Origin: Paludibacteraceae bacterium
GTDB lineage: Bacteria > Bacteroidota > Bacteroidia > Bacteroidales > Paludibacteraceae
Length of the DNA stretch: 37,457 bases
Direction: 5' to 3'
Assembly (NCBI GenBank): GCA_017471175.1
Contig: JAFUVS010000001.1
Span: 1-37,457 of the forward strand
Part shown: positions 1-7,623 of the stretch, in pieces
Layout of the letters: every line of letters begins with the position of its first letter
How positions within the stretch are numbered: position 1 is the first letter of the stretch
Notes under the pieces: model-generated
The model's database searches: none
What the model was told of the DNA's origin: nothing
Seen by the model: only the letters and a program-made list of their open reading frames with translations
Translations under genes and position numbers: made by a program

Positions 1-112
1 AAATGCGTAAGGAAAAGAATTCCACTCACCCACTTTCTCTTGTATGTCAGAAAATTGTTGTACCTTTGCAAGCGAAAATGCACATTACACCATGACGTTT
101 GAACTGTTCTAA

Positions 113-343
113 TCCAAAAGCGGACGGCAACCGCAGAATTGCGACAGCAAGCACGAAGTGATGACCTCGGACGACAATCCGCCCATCGGTTTGCTTTTGT
201 GCGCAGACAACGGCGAGACGGTTGTCAAGTATGCAACCGGGCGGTTGAAGCCGAATTTGTTTGTACAGAAATATCATATCCAGCTGCCCACCGGAGAAGG
301 AATCAAGGCGTTTATTGCCCAAAGTATCCGCTCAGCGGAATAA
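113..343 (+). pseudogene. Remnant of a DUF1016/YhcG-type PD-(D/E)XK nuclease gene (C-terminal piece)
   Basis: An open frame of about 75 codons ends at the TAA at 341-343 and is closed upstream by an in-frame TAA at 110-112. From about 149 its product carries K-H-E-V, then D-D-N-P-P-I-G-L-L-L-C, then V-V-K-Y-A, then L-F-V-Q-K-Y and a final L-P-T. This series is what I know from the C-terminal nuclease part of DUF1016 (YhcG-like) proteins. The family is normally about 330-380 residues long, so only the last fifth remains, with no convincing start codon; GTG at 158 is the first candidate. Such genes often accompany restriction-modification loci, but nothing of that kind is present here. I infer a decayed mobile-type gene. 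Family assignment rests on remembered motifs, not on an alignment. Confidence 0.6.
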
Positions 344-534
344 AATCCCATCCTCCTCCGAGCGGTGCTTCCGAGCACTCCGGGAAAGGAGAAAAACATT
401 AAACATAAAGACAAGCGCAAAGCGTTGCGCTAATTAAATAAAAACAAAGCATTACTATTATTTCGCGTTTACCGAAAGTGTCAGAAGCTTAAAAGGAATA
501 ATCAGTCGAAATAATAAATAGGCAGCATACTAAT
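344..534. other. Non-coding stretch with two short hairpins
   Basis: No coding frame is credible here. A hairpin at 364-379 has a 6-bp stem (one G-U pair) and loop TCCG. A second at 414-431 has the 7-bp stem AGCGCAA/TTGCGCT with a 4-nt loop, followed by an A-rich tract. Neither is followed by a T-run on the + strand, so they are at best weak terminators for the remnant gene upstream. I found no promoter matching TTTG/TAnnTTTG. Confidence 0.4.
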
Positions 535-721
535 GCACAAAATATTTGTGCTGTAAAGGTATACCTTGTTCATCCGTAATAGATGCTTACACATTTAGTG
601 TGAGTTTCTTAGGATGGACGAAGGCTCCTTTCTGACACTGCCTTGGTAACGCGATAAGAAACTCGCACTTTTCTTATCGCAACGATTGATAGTATGCCCA
701 ACAAAGTAATTACTATCAATC
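535..721 (+). promoter_or_regulatory. Hairpin-rich leader in front of the MBOAT gene
   Basis: Four perfect or near-perfect inverted repeats follow one another. Positions 535-541 pair with 545-551 (GCACAAA). Positions 586-592 pair with 598-604 (7 bp, one wobble). Positions 651-661 pair with 670-680 (GCGATAAGAAA, 11 bp). Positions 684-694 pair with 711-721 (GATTGATAGTA, 11 bp, 16-nt loop). The last stem ends exactly at the base before the ATG at 722, so it would occlude the start site. A competing pairing exists: AGTTTCTTA at 603-611 is complementary to TAAGAAACT at 655-663, which overlaps the third stem. Mutually exclusive pairings plus a start-site stem suggest post-transcriptional control. 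That is inference, and no known riboswitch class is recognised. Confidence 0.45.
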
Positions 722-2275
722 ATGCTATTTAATAGCCTGGAATTTGCATTCTTTCTGCCGATAGTGTTTCTGCTCTATTGGTTTCTGACGCCCTCCGGCA
801 CAAACGGACCGCGCTACTCGCTCTTTCATTATTGGCATGTGAGCGAACAAACGGCACTGCGCATCCAGAATGCCTTTGTCCTTGTCGCCAGTTACATCTT
901 CTATGGCTGGTGGGACTGGAGATTTCTGCTGCTGATTGCTTTTACCTCTTTCTGCTCATGGGGTAGCGGTCTGCTTATCGGCAAATCTGTTTCATCCGGT
1001 CAATCTGTGGGCGGTCATAAAAAAGCCAAAGCATGGATGATAGCAAACATCATTCTCAATCTCGGCATCCTCGCCGTTTTCAAATACTATGACTTCTTTG
1101 TCTCGGAGTTCGGGCAGTTGTTCGGTATCAGCACGGATAGCCTTTTGCTCAAAATCATTCTGCCTGTCGGCATTTCGTTTTATACCTTCCAAGCCCTGAG
1201 TTACTCGATAGATGTTTATCGCCAAAAGATAGAACCGACCAAAGATATTATTGCGTTCTTTGCGTTTATATCTTTCTTCCCGCAACTGGTGGCAGGTCCT
1301 ATTGAACGAGCCACCAACCTCTTGCCGCAGTTCCTGCAACAACGCACGTTCTCGTATGACCAAGCGACAGACGGAATGCGCCAAATTCTATGGGGCTTGT
1401 TCAAGAAGATAGTAGTAGCCGACAACTGCGCGACCTATGTCGATCAAGTCTGGGCAACATACGACACCCAGACCGGTTCTACACTCCTGTTAGCAGCCAT
1501 TCTCTTTACCTTCCAGATTTACGGCGATTTCTCCGGATATAGCGATATAGCCATCGGAACTGCCAAACTCTTTGGTATAAAGTTGATGCGCAACTTCAAC
1601 AATCCGTATTTCTCGCGTGACATTGCAGAGTTCTGGAGAAGATGGCATATCTCTTTGACCACTTGGTTTCGCGATTACGTGTATATTCCGTTGGGAGGTT
1701 CTCGTCCTGAAATCCCTGCAAACATCCAAAATCCCGACCGCTACAAGAAACTAATCATCATCCGCAACACCTTTGTCATCTTCCTTTTGTCGGGCTTCTG
1801 GCATGGTGCCAACTGGACATTTATTGCTTGGGGCGCATATCACGCACTTCTCTTCCTTCCTCTCATCCTCCTTGGCAAGAACCGCAAATACACGAATCAA
1901 GTAGCCGAAGGTCGGTTATTGCCTACATGGAAAGAGAGCGGGCAGATGCTTTTTACTTTTGTGCTTGTAGTGATAGGCTGGATCATTTTCAGGGCTGAAA
2001 CAATTGGTCAAGCATGGGATATTTTAGGTAGTATTTTTAGTAAAAGTTTGTTGACTGTCCCATGGTTACATAACCGCTATTTTTACATCCCCCTATTTGG
2101 ATGTTTAATTCTACTAATTTTTACAGAATGGATAAATCGACATAAAACTCATTCATTAGATTTATCTTCTATCAATAATCACGCTATAAAATACTTTATA
2201 TATTTAGTGATTATTACGCTAATTATATTTTTTACTCCTGCGACACCATCTCCTTTTATTTATTTCCAATTTTAA
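722..2275 (+). CDS. MBOAT family O-acyltransferase (AlgI/DltB-like)
   Basis: A 517-residue polytopic inner-membrane protein of the membrane-bound O-acyltransferase family. These enzymes carry acyl (usually acetyl) groups across the membrane for transfer to an exported polysaccharide. The N-terminus (M-L-F-N-S-L-E-F, then a membrane segment) is typical, which supports the ATG at 722. The family core is visible as W-R-R-W-H-I-S-L-T-T-W-F-R-D-Y near residue 309, and the conserved catalytic-type His lies in S-G-F-W-H-G-A-N-W at residue 361. Length is normal for AlgI-like members. The next gene starts 8 nt downstream and encodes an SGNH-like protein, the usual partner. Base composition becomes markedly AT-rich from about 1960 onward, inside the gene. 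The substrate polysaccharide cannot be told from the sequence. Confidence 0.92.
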   Translation: MLFNSLEFAFFLPIVFLLYWFLTPSGTNGPRYSLFHYWHVSEQTALRIQNAFVLVASYIFYGWWDWRFLLLIAFTSFCSWGSGLLIGKSVSSGQSVGGHKKAKAWMIANIILNLGILAVFKYYDFFVSEFGQLFGISTDSLLLKIILPVGISFYTFQALSYSIDVYRQKIEPTKDIIAFFAFISFFPQLVAGPIERATNLLPQFLQQRTFSYDQATDGMRQILWGLFKKIVVADNCATYVDQVWATYDTQTGSTLLLAAILFTFQIYGDFSGYSDIAIGTAKLFGIKLMRNFNNPYFSRDIAEFWRRWHISLTTWFRDYVYIPLGGSRPEIPANIQNPDRYKKLIIIRNTFVIFLLSGFWHGANWTFIAWGAYHALLFLPLILLGKNRKYTNQVAEGRLLPTWKESGQMLFTFVLVVIGWIIFRAETIGQAWDILGSIFSKSLLTVPWLHNRYFYIPLFGCLILLIFTEWINRHKTHSLDLSSINNHAIKYFIYLVIITLIIFFTPATPSPFIYFQF

Positions 2276-2283
2276 TTGATACA

Positions 2284-3204
2284 ATGAAAAAGTTCCTATT
2301 ACATATTTTATTGTTTGCTACCATTTTACTCAGCATACTCATAGTTGAAGATATTGTAGTTACAAGTAAATACCATTCAAAGGAGACACGAAAATATGCC
2401 GTGTGGAATGATATTCTGCATACTAACATAAATGCAGATCTGCTTATTATTGGGAATTCGAGAGCTTGGTGTCAATATTCGCCACAAATCTTAGATTCGA
2501 TTCTTGGCACAAATTCATATAACATTGGGTTAGAAGGAAGTGCTTTTAATCGGCAAAAAGCACGCTATGACATATATAGACATTACCAGAAGATAAAACC
2601 TAAATATATCATACAAAATGTAGAATTCTTTACCTTAAGCGGATATACAGTTGGTTATGAGAGAGAACAATTTATGCCATATTTGATGTATCCTTATTAT
2701 CGCAATAGAATTAAACAAGAAGAACTATTCAGTTTTGGAGAACTATACATACCGATGTATCGCTATTACATGAATAATGTTTATGATGATTATTTTAAGT
2801 TTGACTACATTATTAACAAAGGATATTTGGGTCAAGATCTCGCATGGGATGATAGCAAGCTAAAAAGTACTAAGCCTTATATTGCAAATATTGACACAAC
2901 ATTATTACATTTATTTTCTGATTACATAAAAGAATTGCAAAGTGATAGCATAGTTCCAATATTGGTTGCTGCTCCTGTGTATGTTGGAGCAACAGAAATT
3001 GTGATTAATATAAATGATATTAATAATGTGTACAAACAACTTGCAGAACAATATAATATTCTATTCTTGGATTATTCAAATGTGATGCTATCTCTGGATA
3101 CCACATACTTTTATAATGCGACACATATGAATAAAAAGGGAGCAGAGCTGTTTTCTATCCAGCTCGCAAATGATTTAGATTCATTGGGAATAATTTCACA
3201 TTAG
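2284..3204 (+). CDS. SGNH-hydrolase-like partner of the MBOAT acyltransferase
   Basis: A 306-residue protein with one N-terminal membrane segment (about residues 4-21) and the rest probably periplasmic. The SGNH block I is G-N-S-R at 57-60, with Ser59 as the expected nucleophile. A second block reads Y-N-I-G-L-E-G at about residues 80-86. The C-terminal block is N-A-T-H-M-N-K-K-G with His281. In related proteins I would expect Asp-x-x-His there, and this one has Asn278 in place of the Asp. MBOAT-SGNH pairs O-acylate cell-surface polysaccharides (AlgI with AlgJ/AlgX, DltB with DltD), and the 8-nt spacing implies a shared transcript. The whole gene is AT-rich and uses A/T-ending codons far more than the gene block after 3.5 kb. 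Family assignment is by motif only. Confidence 0.75.
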   Translation: MKKFLLHILLFATILLSILIVEDIVVTSKYHSKETRKYAVWNDILHTNINADLLIIGNSRAWCQYSPQILDSILGTNSYNIGLEGSAFNRQKARYDIYRHYQKIKPKYIIQNVEFFTLSGYTVGYEREQFMPYLMYPYYRNRIKQEELFSFGELYIPMYRYYMNNVYDDYFKFDYIINKGYLGQDLAWDDSKLKSTKPYIANIDTTLLHLFSDYIKELQSDSIVPILVAAPVYVGATEIVININDINNVYKQLAEQYNILFLDYSNVMLSLDTTYFYNATHMNKKGAELFSIQLANDLDSLGIISH

Positions 3205-3474
3205 GTTCTCCCTTTCATAGCATGGCTTTTTCTATTAGTTGAGCACAAAAGACTGCATAAATCCGTGAATGAGTGAACCTTAATAATCGTCCTTGACTTG
3301 TATAAGAGTGGCGTGAGAGTGGCTGATTGACGGCTACAATTTAGCGAGGCGAACAATGCACCCGAATCTTAATAATCGGAAATTCCTACATCTATTTTCA
3401 ATTAGCAACTATACTTTATATTTTCAACAAAAACATTAAAAATATTAAATATACTTTATATTTTTGCAAAATAA
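3205..3474. other. AT-rich intergenic stretch with direct repeats
   Basis: No coding frame is supported. The 15-bp sequence TATACTTTATATTTT occurs at 3410-3424 and again at 3450-3464, 40 bp apart, just upstream of the promoter of the ATPase gene. The 11-mer CTTAATAATCG also appears twice (about 3279 and 3368). No hairpin with a T-run follows the SGNH-like gene, so its terminator is not identified. Confidence 0.5.
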
Positions 3475-3506
3475 TTTGCATATATCAATAAAATGTAATA
3501 ATTTTG
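3475..3506 (+). promoter_or_regulatory. Bacteroidota-type promoter of the AAA_14 ATPase gene
   Basis: TTTG at 3475-3478 is followed by exactly 20 nt and then TAATTTTG at 3499-3506. This is a full match to the Bacteroidota -33/-7 consensus (TTTG, 19-21 nt, TAnnTTTG). Transcription would begin near 3513, only about 9-18 nt before the candidate ATG codons at 3522 and 3531, giving a very short leader. The 15-bp direct repeat lies directly upstream and could be an operator. Confidence 0.75.
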
Positions 3507-3521
3507 TGGCGGATTTAGAAA

Positions 3522-4748
3522 ATGCGTACTATGGAAGAACTATTACGCAGAGAGTTTTACTCGCAAGCCATCGCTCAATGGTTGGGCAAGCAAATCATCA
3601 TCGTGCTTACCGGGCAACGTCGCGTGGGAAAGAGTATGTGTCTGCGTTTGTTGGCACAAGAGAAACAGGCAGACCCCAATGCAAATATCATCTATATTGA
3701 CAAGGAAGATGCTGCGTTTGATACCATCACCACGCATGAGGAGTTGAACGCGTACCTCTCAGCTCATATTGCGCAAGGAAAGCATAACTATATTCTCATA
3801 GATGAGATACAAGACATTACTGGTTTCGAGCGTTCTCTGCGGAGCTGGATCAAGCAACCGGAAACAGATGTGGTGGTAACCGGCAGTAATGCTAAAATGC
3901 TCAGTAGCGAGTTATCCACACTTCTTGCTGCACGGTACATTGAGATACCCATTCACGCACTCAGTTATACGGAGTTCCTCTATTTCCATCAGTTGCAGGA
4001 CAGCGATGAGGCGTTGGAGAAATATCTGCTTTGGGGCGGTCTGCCGTACTTGCGGTTAATAGGGTTGGAACATACGGAGCAGATGAGGAACTATATCCAA
4101 AGCGTATATGACACCGTTGTATTGAAAGACATTGTGCAGCGGGAACAGATACGGAATGTCACTTCGTTTATCAACCTCAGCCGTTTTGTGAGTGACAGTA
4201 TCGGCAAGTTGGTTTCGCCTAATTCCATTATGAAATACCTTCGTTCGCAGGGCGAGAACCTTTCTTCGGTTATCATTCAGAATTACCTCAAATACCTTTG
4301 CAACGCGTATCTGACTTACCGGGTTCAGCGGTATGACATTCACGGCAAACAGCTGTTAGAGAGCAACGACAAGTATTATTTTGAGGATTTGGGAATACGC
4401 AATAAGCTTGTGCGCACACGCCAAACGAATGATATAGAGAAACGGATTGAGAATGCGGTGTATCTGCATCTGTTGAGGTTGGGGTATTCCGTGCGTGTCG
4501 GGCAGTTGCGGAATGCGGAGATTGATTTTGTGGCAGAAAAGGATGAGCAGACCATCTATGTGCAGGTAGCCTATATGATTGCAGATGAGGAGACCGAAAA
4601 ACGCGAGTTTGGTAATCTGCAAGCCATCAAAAACAACCACCCGAAGATAGTTATTTCAATGAATCCTCTCAATACTATTTCTGATGTAGAAGGCATAAAA
4701 CACATCCATCTGCGGCATTTCCTAAATATGAAAGATTTGAAATCTTAA
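3522..4748 (+). CDS. AAA_14 / DUF4143 family ATPase
   Basis: A 408-residue P-loop ATPase of the AAA_14 plus DUF4143 type, an abundant but poorly understood family in bacteria and archaea. Walker A is G-Q-R-R-V-G-K-S at 31-38, and Walker B is Y-I-L-I-D-E at 90-95. A sensor-like V-V-T-G-S-N-A-K follows. The C-terminal DUF4143 region has the nuclease-like fold signature E-I-D-F-V-A-E followed about nine residues later by V-Q-V-A. This resembles a PD-(D/E)XK core in which the usual E-x-K is altered, so cleavage activity is doubtful. The ATG at 3531 could replace that at 3522. A strong promoter lies immediately upstream, and comF follows after 1 nt. The cellular role is unknown to me. Confidence 0.88.
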   Translation: MRTMEELLRREFYSQAIAQWLGKQIIIVLTGQRRVGKSMCLRLLAQEKQADPNANIIYIDKEDAAFDTITTHEELNAYLSAHIAQGKHNYILIDEIQDITGFERSLRSWIKQPETDVVVTGSNAKMLSSELSTLLAARYIEIPIHALSYTEFLYFHQLQDSDEALEKYLLWGGLPYLRLIGLEHTEQMRNYIQSVYDTVVLKDIVQREQIRNVTSFINLSRFVSDSIGKLVSPNSIMKYLRSQGENLSSVIIQNYLKYLCNAYLTYRVQRYDIHGKQLLESNDKYYFEDLGIRNKLVRTRQTNDIEKRIENAVYLHLLRLGYSVRVGQLRNAEIDFVAEKDEQTIYVQVAYMIADEETEKREFGNLQAIKNNHPKIVISMNPLNTISDVEGIKHIHLRHFLNMKDLKS

Positions 4749-4749
4749 G

Positions 4750-5454
4750 ATGGACATCATACGCCAATATCTGTCCTCCGTTCTCTTTCCTGCACATTGT
4801 GCCGGTTGCGGACAACCGACCGAAACACAATCATTGGCTATACCCAATCCTGCTATCTGCCCGGAATGTATCGAACGCTTGGAGCGAACCGAACAATTCG
4901 CCCTGCGCAACAATCTAACGGAAGACTTATTCGCGCAGAACAAACAATTTGAGCGCGCGGCAACTTTCTGCTTTTACGACAAGCACGACCTCGTCAGCTG
5001 CCTGATACAGAAAGCCAAATACGGAAGGCATCCTGAAATCAACCTCGAATTGGCACGCTTGGCTGCCTTAGACGGACTGCAATCGGATTTCTTTGAGGAC
5101 ATTGATGTCATTATTCCCATTCCTCTTCATACACGCCGCTACAAACAACGCGGATACAACCAGTCGGACTATATAGCCCGAGGACTAAACGAAATCCTGC
5201 ATATCCCGATTGACACAACGCACATAGAACGCGTCAGAAACAATCCGCAACAAGCTCTGACTACAGGGAAAGAACGAGAACGAAACGTGGAAAACATCTT
5301 TGCCGTGAACCACCCCGAAGAGATGTACCGCAAGCATATTCTGCTGGTGGACGATGTGATAACGACCGGAAGTACTATCCGCTCCTGTATGGAGGCTATG
5401 TCGGCTTTTCGCGGTGCACATATCAGTGTGTTTGCGCTTGCCAAAACAAGGTAA
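4750..5454 (+). CDS. comF: ComF family phosphoribosyltransferase-like protein
   Basis: A 234-residue protein of the ComF/GntX family. An N-terminal zinc-finger-like pair, C-A-G-C (Cys17, Cys20) and C-P-E-C (Cys37, Cys40), is followed by a type I phosphoribosyltransferase fold. The PRPP-binding loop reads L-L-V-D-D-V-I-T-T-G-S-T at about 198-209, with the diagnostic acidic pair Asp201-Asp202. The length is typical. ComF proteins are linked to DNA uptake in naturally transformable bacteria; in Bacteroidota the role is largely inferred from homology. It starts 1 nt after the stop of the ATPase gene, so the two are probably cotranscribed, although a functional tie is not established. No clear terminator follows. 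Confidence 0.9.
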   Translation: MDIIRQYLSSVLFPAHCAGCGQPTETQSLAIPNPAICPECIERLERTEQFALRNNLTEDLFAQNKQFERAATFCFYDKHDLVSCLIQKAKYGRHPEINLELARLAALDGLQSDFFEDIDVIIPIPLHTRRYKQRGYNQSDYIARGLNEILHIPIDTTHIERVRNNPQQALTTGKERERNVENIFAVNHPEEMYRKHILLVDDVITTGSTIRSCMEAMSAFRGAHISVFALAKTR

Positions 5455-5737
5455 TCCACCCATACACTATTACCCGAAGGACACAAAAAAAGCACCGCAA
5501 AACACTTTACTCGAGAAAACTCCTAATGAAAGGATTTGAGGTGTAATGCGCCTTTGTAATCCGACCACCGCTTTTGCTACCGCTCCGAAAAGCGGGTCAC
5601 GGCAGAGCGTATCGGCACGCCATCAGTTCATTATGTACCTCGGTGTAAAAAATTCTGTTGAGTTTTCCGGTCTCTTGGTTTTGCAGTGCTATACAGCAGA
5701 AATAGTTTCTGATATTCGTATTATAAAATGTCGTTTT

Positions 5738-7213
5738 CTAATCTCTTGTGTGCCAACCCAAAGTAAGCACTATATTGTGGGTCATGGAAATCATATCATA
5801 CGCATCGGGCGTAACCACTTTGGAAACAAAGGGATAAATCTCGTAGTTTTGGTAACGGAAACGATACGCTACTTGCGCAATGAAGTTCTGATTGCGGAAG
5901 CCTATTCCCAAACCTGCCATGTGGCTCAAACCCACGGTGCGATACTCAGCATCGGTACGCACATCATTATCGGCTAACAGGGTAGGCTGCTCGTTCTTGA
6001 CGAAAGCCGACTCGAACGCATAACCGCAATTTAAGAAGAGGTTATTGCTGATTACCAACTCACCGCCGACTTTCATCGTATGCATATCCTGCGTCAGCCG
6101 CGAATGACGGAAGTCATATTGGAGCGACAGCAAACCGCGTTTCCCCGCAATGAATGTCATACCGGCGGTGGCGCGCAAAGGCTGCGTCAAACGGTCGGTA
6201 TAGCGATAGATAAGTGTCTCTTCGTAGGCATCGATTGGAGAATCTTTAAGCGTCATATTAGCATCCGTTCGCGTAGTAAGATTAAAGGCTACCGGTGTCT
6301 GAAGAGAGAGGGCAAGACGCAAAGACTGAATGGGCTGATACAGCAAACCGATGGTACCGCTCACCCCTACCCCGCTCATTGTGAGGTAGGTATTAGCGTG
6401 CATATAGGATGTATTGTTTTCACTAAAAGCCTCTTCATACTCAGTAGTCTTGCTGTAAGAAAGCGAACGGATATTGAGTCCTAAGCCCAGTGCCCAATGA
6501 TGCGTAAAAAGACCCGCCCAATGGACATTAAACTCGTTTAAGCCGCCTTTCTCATAAATCTTAACCGCATTAACGGGAACTGTTCCATAATAGGAAGTCC
6601 ATACGCCCCAAACGGTATCTCCGTTCTGATTGATATCGTAGGGGTCTATCATATAGGTCTGATATCCCAACCGGCTGAGCCAACCTACTCTGTCATCGTT
6701 GTAGGCATTGTCGCTTGCCACATCGCTTTCGCTCAAACGCACCGTGCCATCGTCATTATAAACCTGATCCAACATCACCTGCGCTATGGTAGGCTGATTG
6801 TTGGCATGCCCGAGCGATGTACGATTGAACGTATGCAAGCGGTTGAAAGAGAACATAAAGTTACAGAAACGCATTGCCGACTCCTCGCGGTGGTTCTCAA
6901 AAGCCAACACAAAATTAGCATTCGGAAGCATAAAGGAGGACTTGAACTCGTCGCCCTTCACGCCGCGTTGCCGCGTATAGTCCAACTGCTCGTGGAGCGT
7001 AAGCGAAACGCCTAACCTCCGATAAAGAGCCAGACCGGCAGGGTTATCCAATACGGCACTCGGGTCAGCCCCGACAGCTGCCATTGCGCCTGCCATAGCC
7101 GTATAACGAGCCGTACCTATATAGTCGCGTGCGTCAAGCAGTTGGGCATCTTGCGCACGAACAACCAACGGCAACATAACAGCCGTCAGAACGCAGTAGA
7201 AAAGCCTGCGCAT
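5738..7213 (-). CDS. Outer-membrane beta-barrel protein, OMPP1/FadL/TodX-like
   Basis: I place the start at the ATG at 7213. It gives M-R-R-L-F-Y-C-V-L and a clean signal peptide ending around V-V-R-A before Q-D-A-Q. The longer frame from 7243 adds ten residues ahead of the positive n-region. The mature part begins with Y-I-G-T-A-R-Y-T-A-M-A-G-A-M-A-A-V-G-A-D and then D-N-P-A-G-L-A-L-Y, the N-terminal plug-like signature seen in Bacteroidota OMPP1/FadL-type proteins. Many alternating aromatic strands follow, and the protein ends in an aromatic-rich strand (T-L-G-W-H-T-R-D), consistent with a barrel of about 490 residues. Members transport hydrophobic compounds or have unknown roles. It lies just downstream of a small exported protein in the same direction. 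The substrate cannot be inferred. Confidence 0.8.
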   Translation of the reverse strand: MRRLFYCVLTAVMLPLVVRAQDAQLLDARDYIGTARYTAMAGAMAAVGADPSAVLDNPAGLALYRRLGVSLTLHEQLDYTRQRGVKGDEFKSSFMLPNANFVLAFENHREESAMRFCNFMFSFNRLHTFNRTSLGHANNQPTIAQVMLDQVYNDDGTVRLSESDVASDNAYNDDRVGWLSRLGYQTYMIDPYDINQNGDTVWGVWTSYYGTVPVNAVKIYEKGGLNEFNVHWAGLFTHHWALGLGLNIRSLSYSKTTEYEEAFSENNTSYMHANTYLTMSGVGVSGTIGLLYQPIQSLRLALSLQTPVAFNLTTRTDANMTLKDSPIDAYEETLIYRYTDRLTQPLRATAGMTFIAGKRGLLSLQYDFRHSRLTQDMHTMKVGGELVISNNLFLNCGYAFESAFVKNEQPTLLADNDVRTDAEYRTVGLSHMAGLGIGFRNQNFIAQVAYRFRYQNYEIYPFVSKVVTPDAYDMISMTHNIVLTLGWHTRD

Positions 7214-7255
7214 TGGTGCAAAAGAAAAGCAATTCGGACGCATAATAAAAAAGAA

Positions 7256-7576
7256 TTACTGATTATTACGATGAATAACGGCTTTCACCACCGTATCCTG
7301 TACTTGAATAAACTCTACCTTGGGTGTAACGGGTCGCCGCGCTGCCTTCTGCTTCTCTGTGGTATCCTCTGTCTTTTGGCGAGTAGCGGATTGGGAAACA
7401 GTAGGAACTTTCTTTACCGTGGTCGTTACTACATCTTTAGAAGCAGACTCGGCAGAAGAACGCACCACCGGCATCGGACCATCCCAATAATAGGCATCAT
7501 CCACATAGTCATCTGCCGACAACGGACATAAGGCTAACCCTAATATGACGGACACTAAAAGAAATGTTTTCTTCAT
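7256..7576 (-). CDS. Small exported protein of unknown function
   Basis: A 106-residue protein that I do not recognise. It has an N-terminal signal peptide (M-K-K-T-F-L-L-V-S, hydrophobic to about residue 20, probable cleavage after L-S-A). An acidic, aromatic patch (D-D-Y-V-D-D-A-Y-Y-W-D) follows, then a Lys/Thr/Gln-rich low-complexity middle and the end V-K-A-V-I-H-R-N-N-Q. There is no lipobox Cys. It sits between trpS (47 nt upstream) and the OMPP1-like barrel (42 nt to its preferred start), all in one direction. It may therefore act with the barrel at the envelope, which is inference from position only. Confidence 0.65.
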   Translation of the reverse strand: MKKTFLLVSVILGLALCPLSADDYVDDAYYWDGPMPVVRSSAESASKDVVTTTVKKVPTVSQSATRQKTEDTTEKQKAARRPVTPKVEFIQVQDTVVKAVIHRNNQ

Positions 7577-7623
7577 ATTGTTCTCGATTTTGGTTGAACG
7601 CTATACGTTTCTTTTCAGCCTTT

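Noticed and set aside
586-721. Inverted repeats considered as an invertible promoter switch
   Set aside because: The repeats are too close (8-52 nt apart), do not enclose a promoter, and no invertase gene is nearby.
3475-3700. Short + frame overlapping the promoter and start of the AAA_14 gene
   Set aside because: It begins upstream of the promoter boxes, and the overlapping AAA_14 frame carries intact Walker motifs.
5568-5595. 8-bp inverted repeat CCGCTTTT/AAAAGCGG as terminator between comF and the OMPP1-like gene
   Set aside because: The loop is 12 nt and no T-run follows on either strand; too weak to call.
5546-5977. 143-codon + frame after comF
   Set aside because: More than half is antisense to the OMPP1-like gene, and the part before it shows no coding features.
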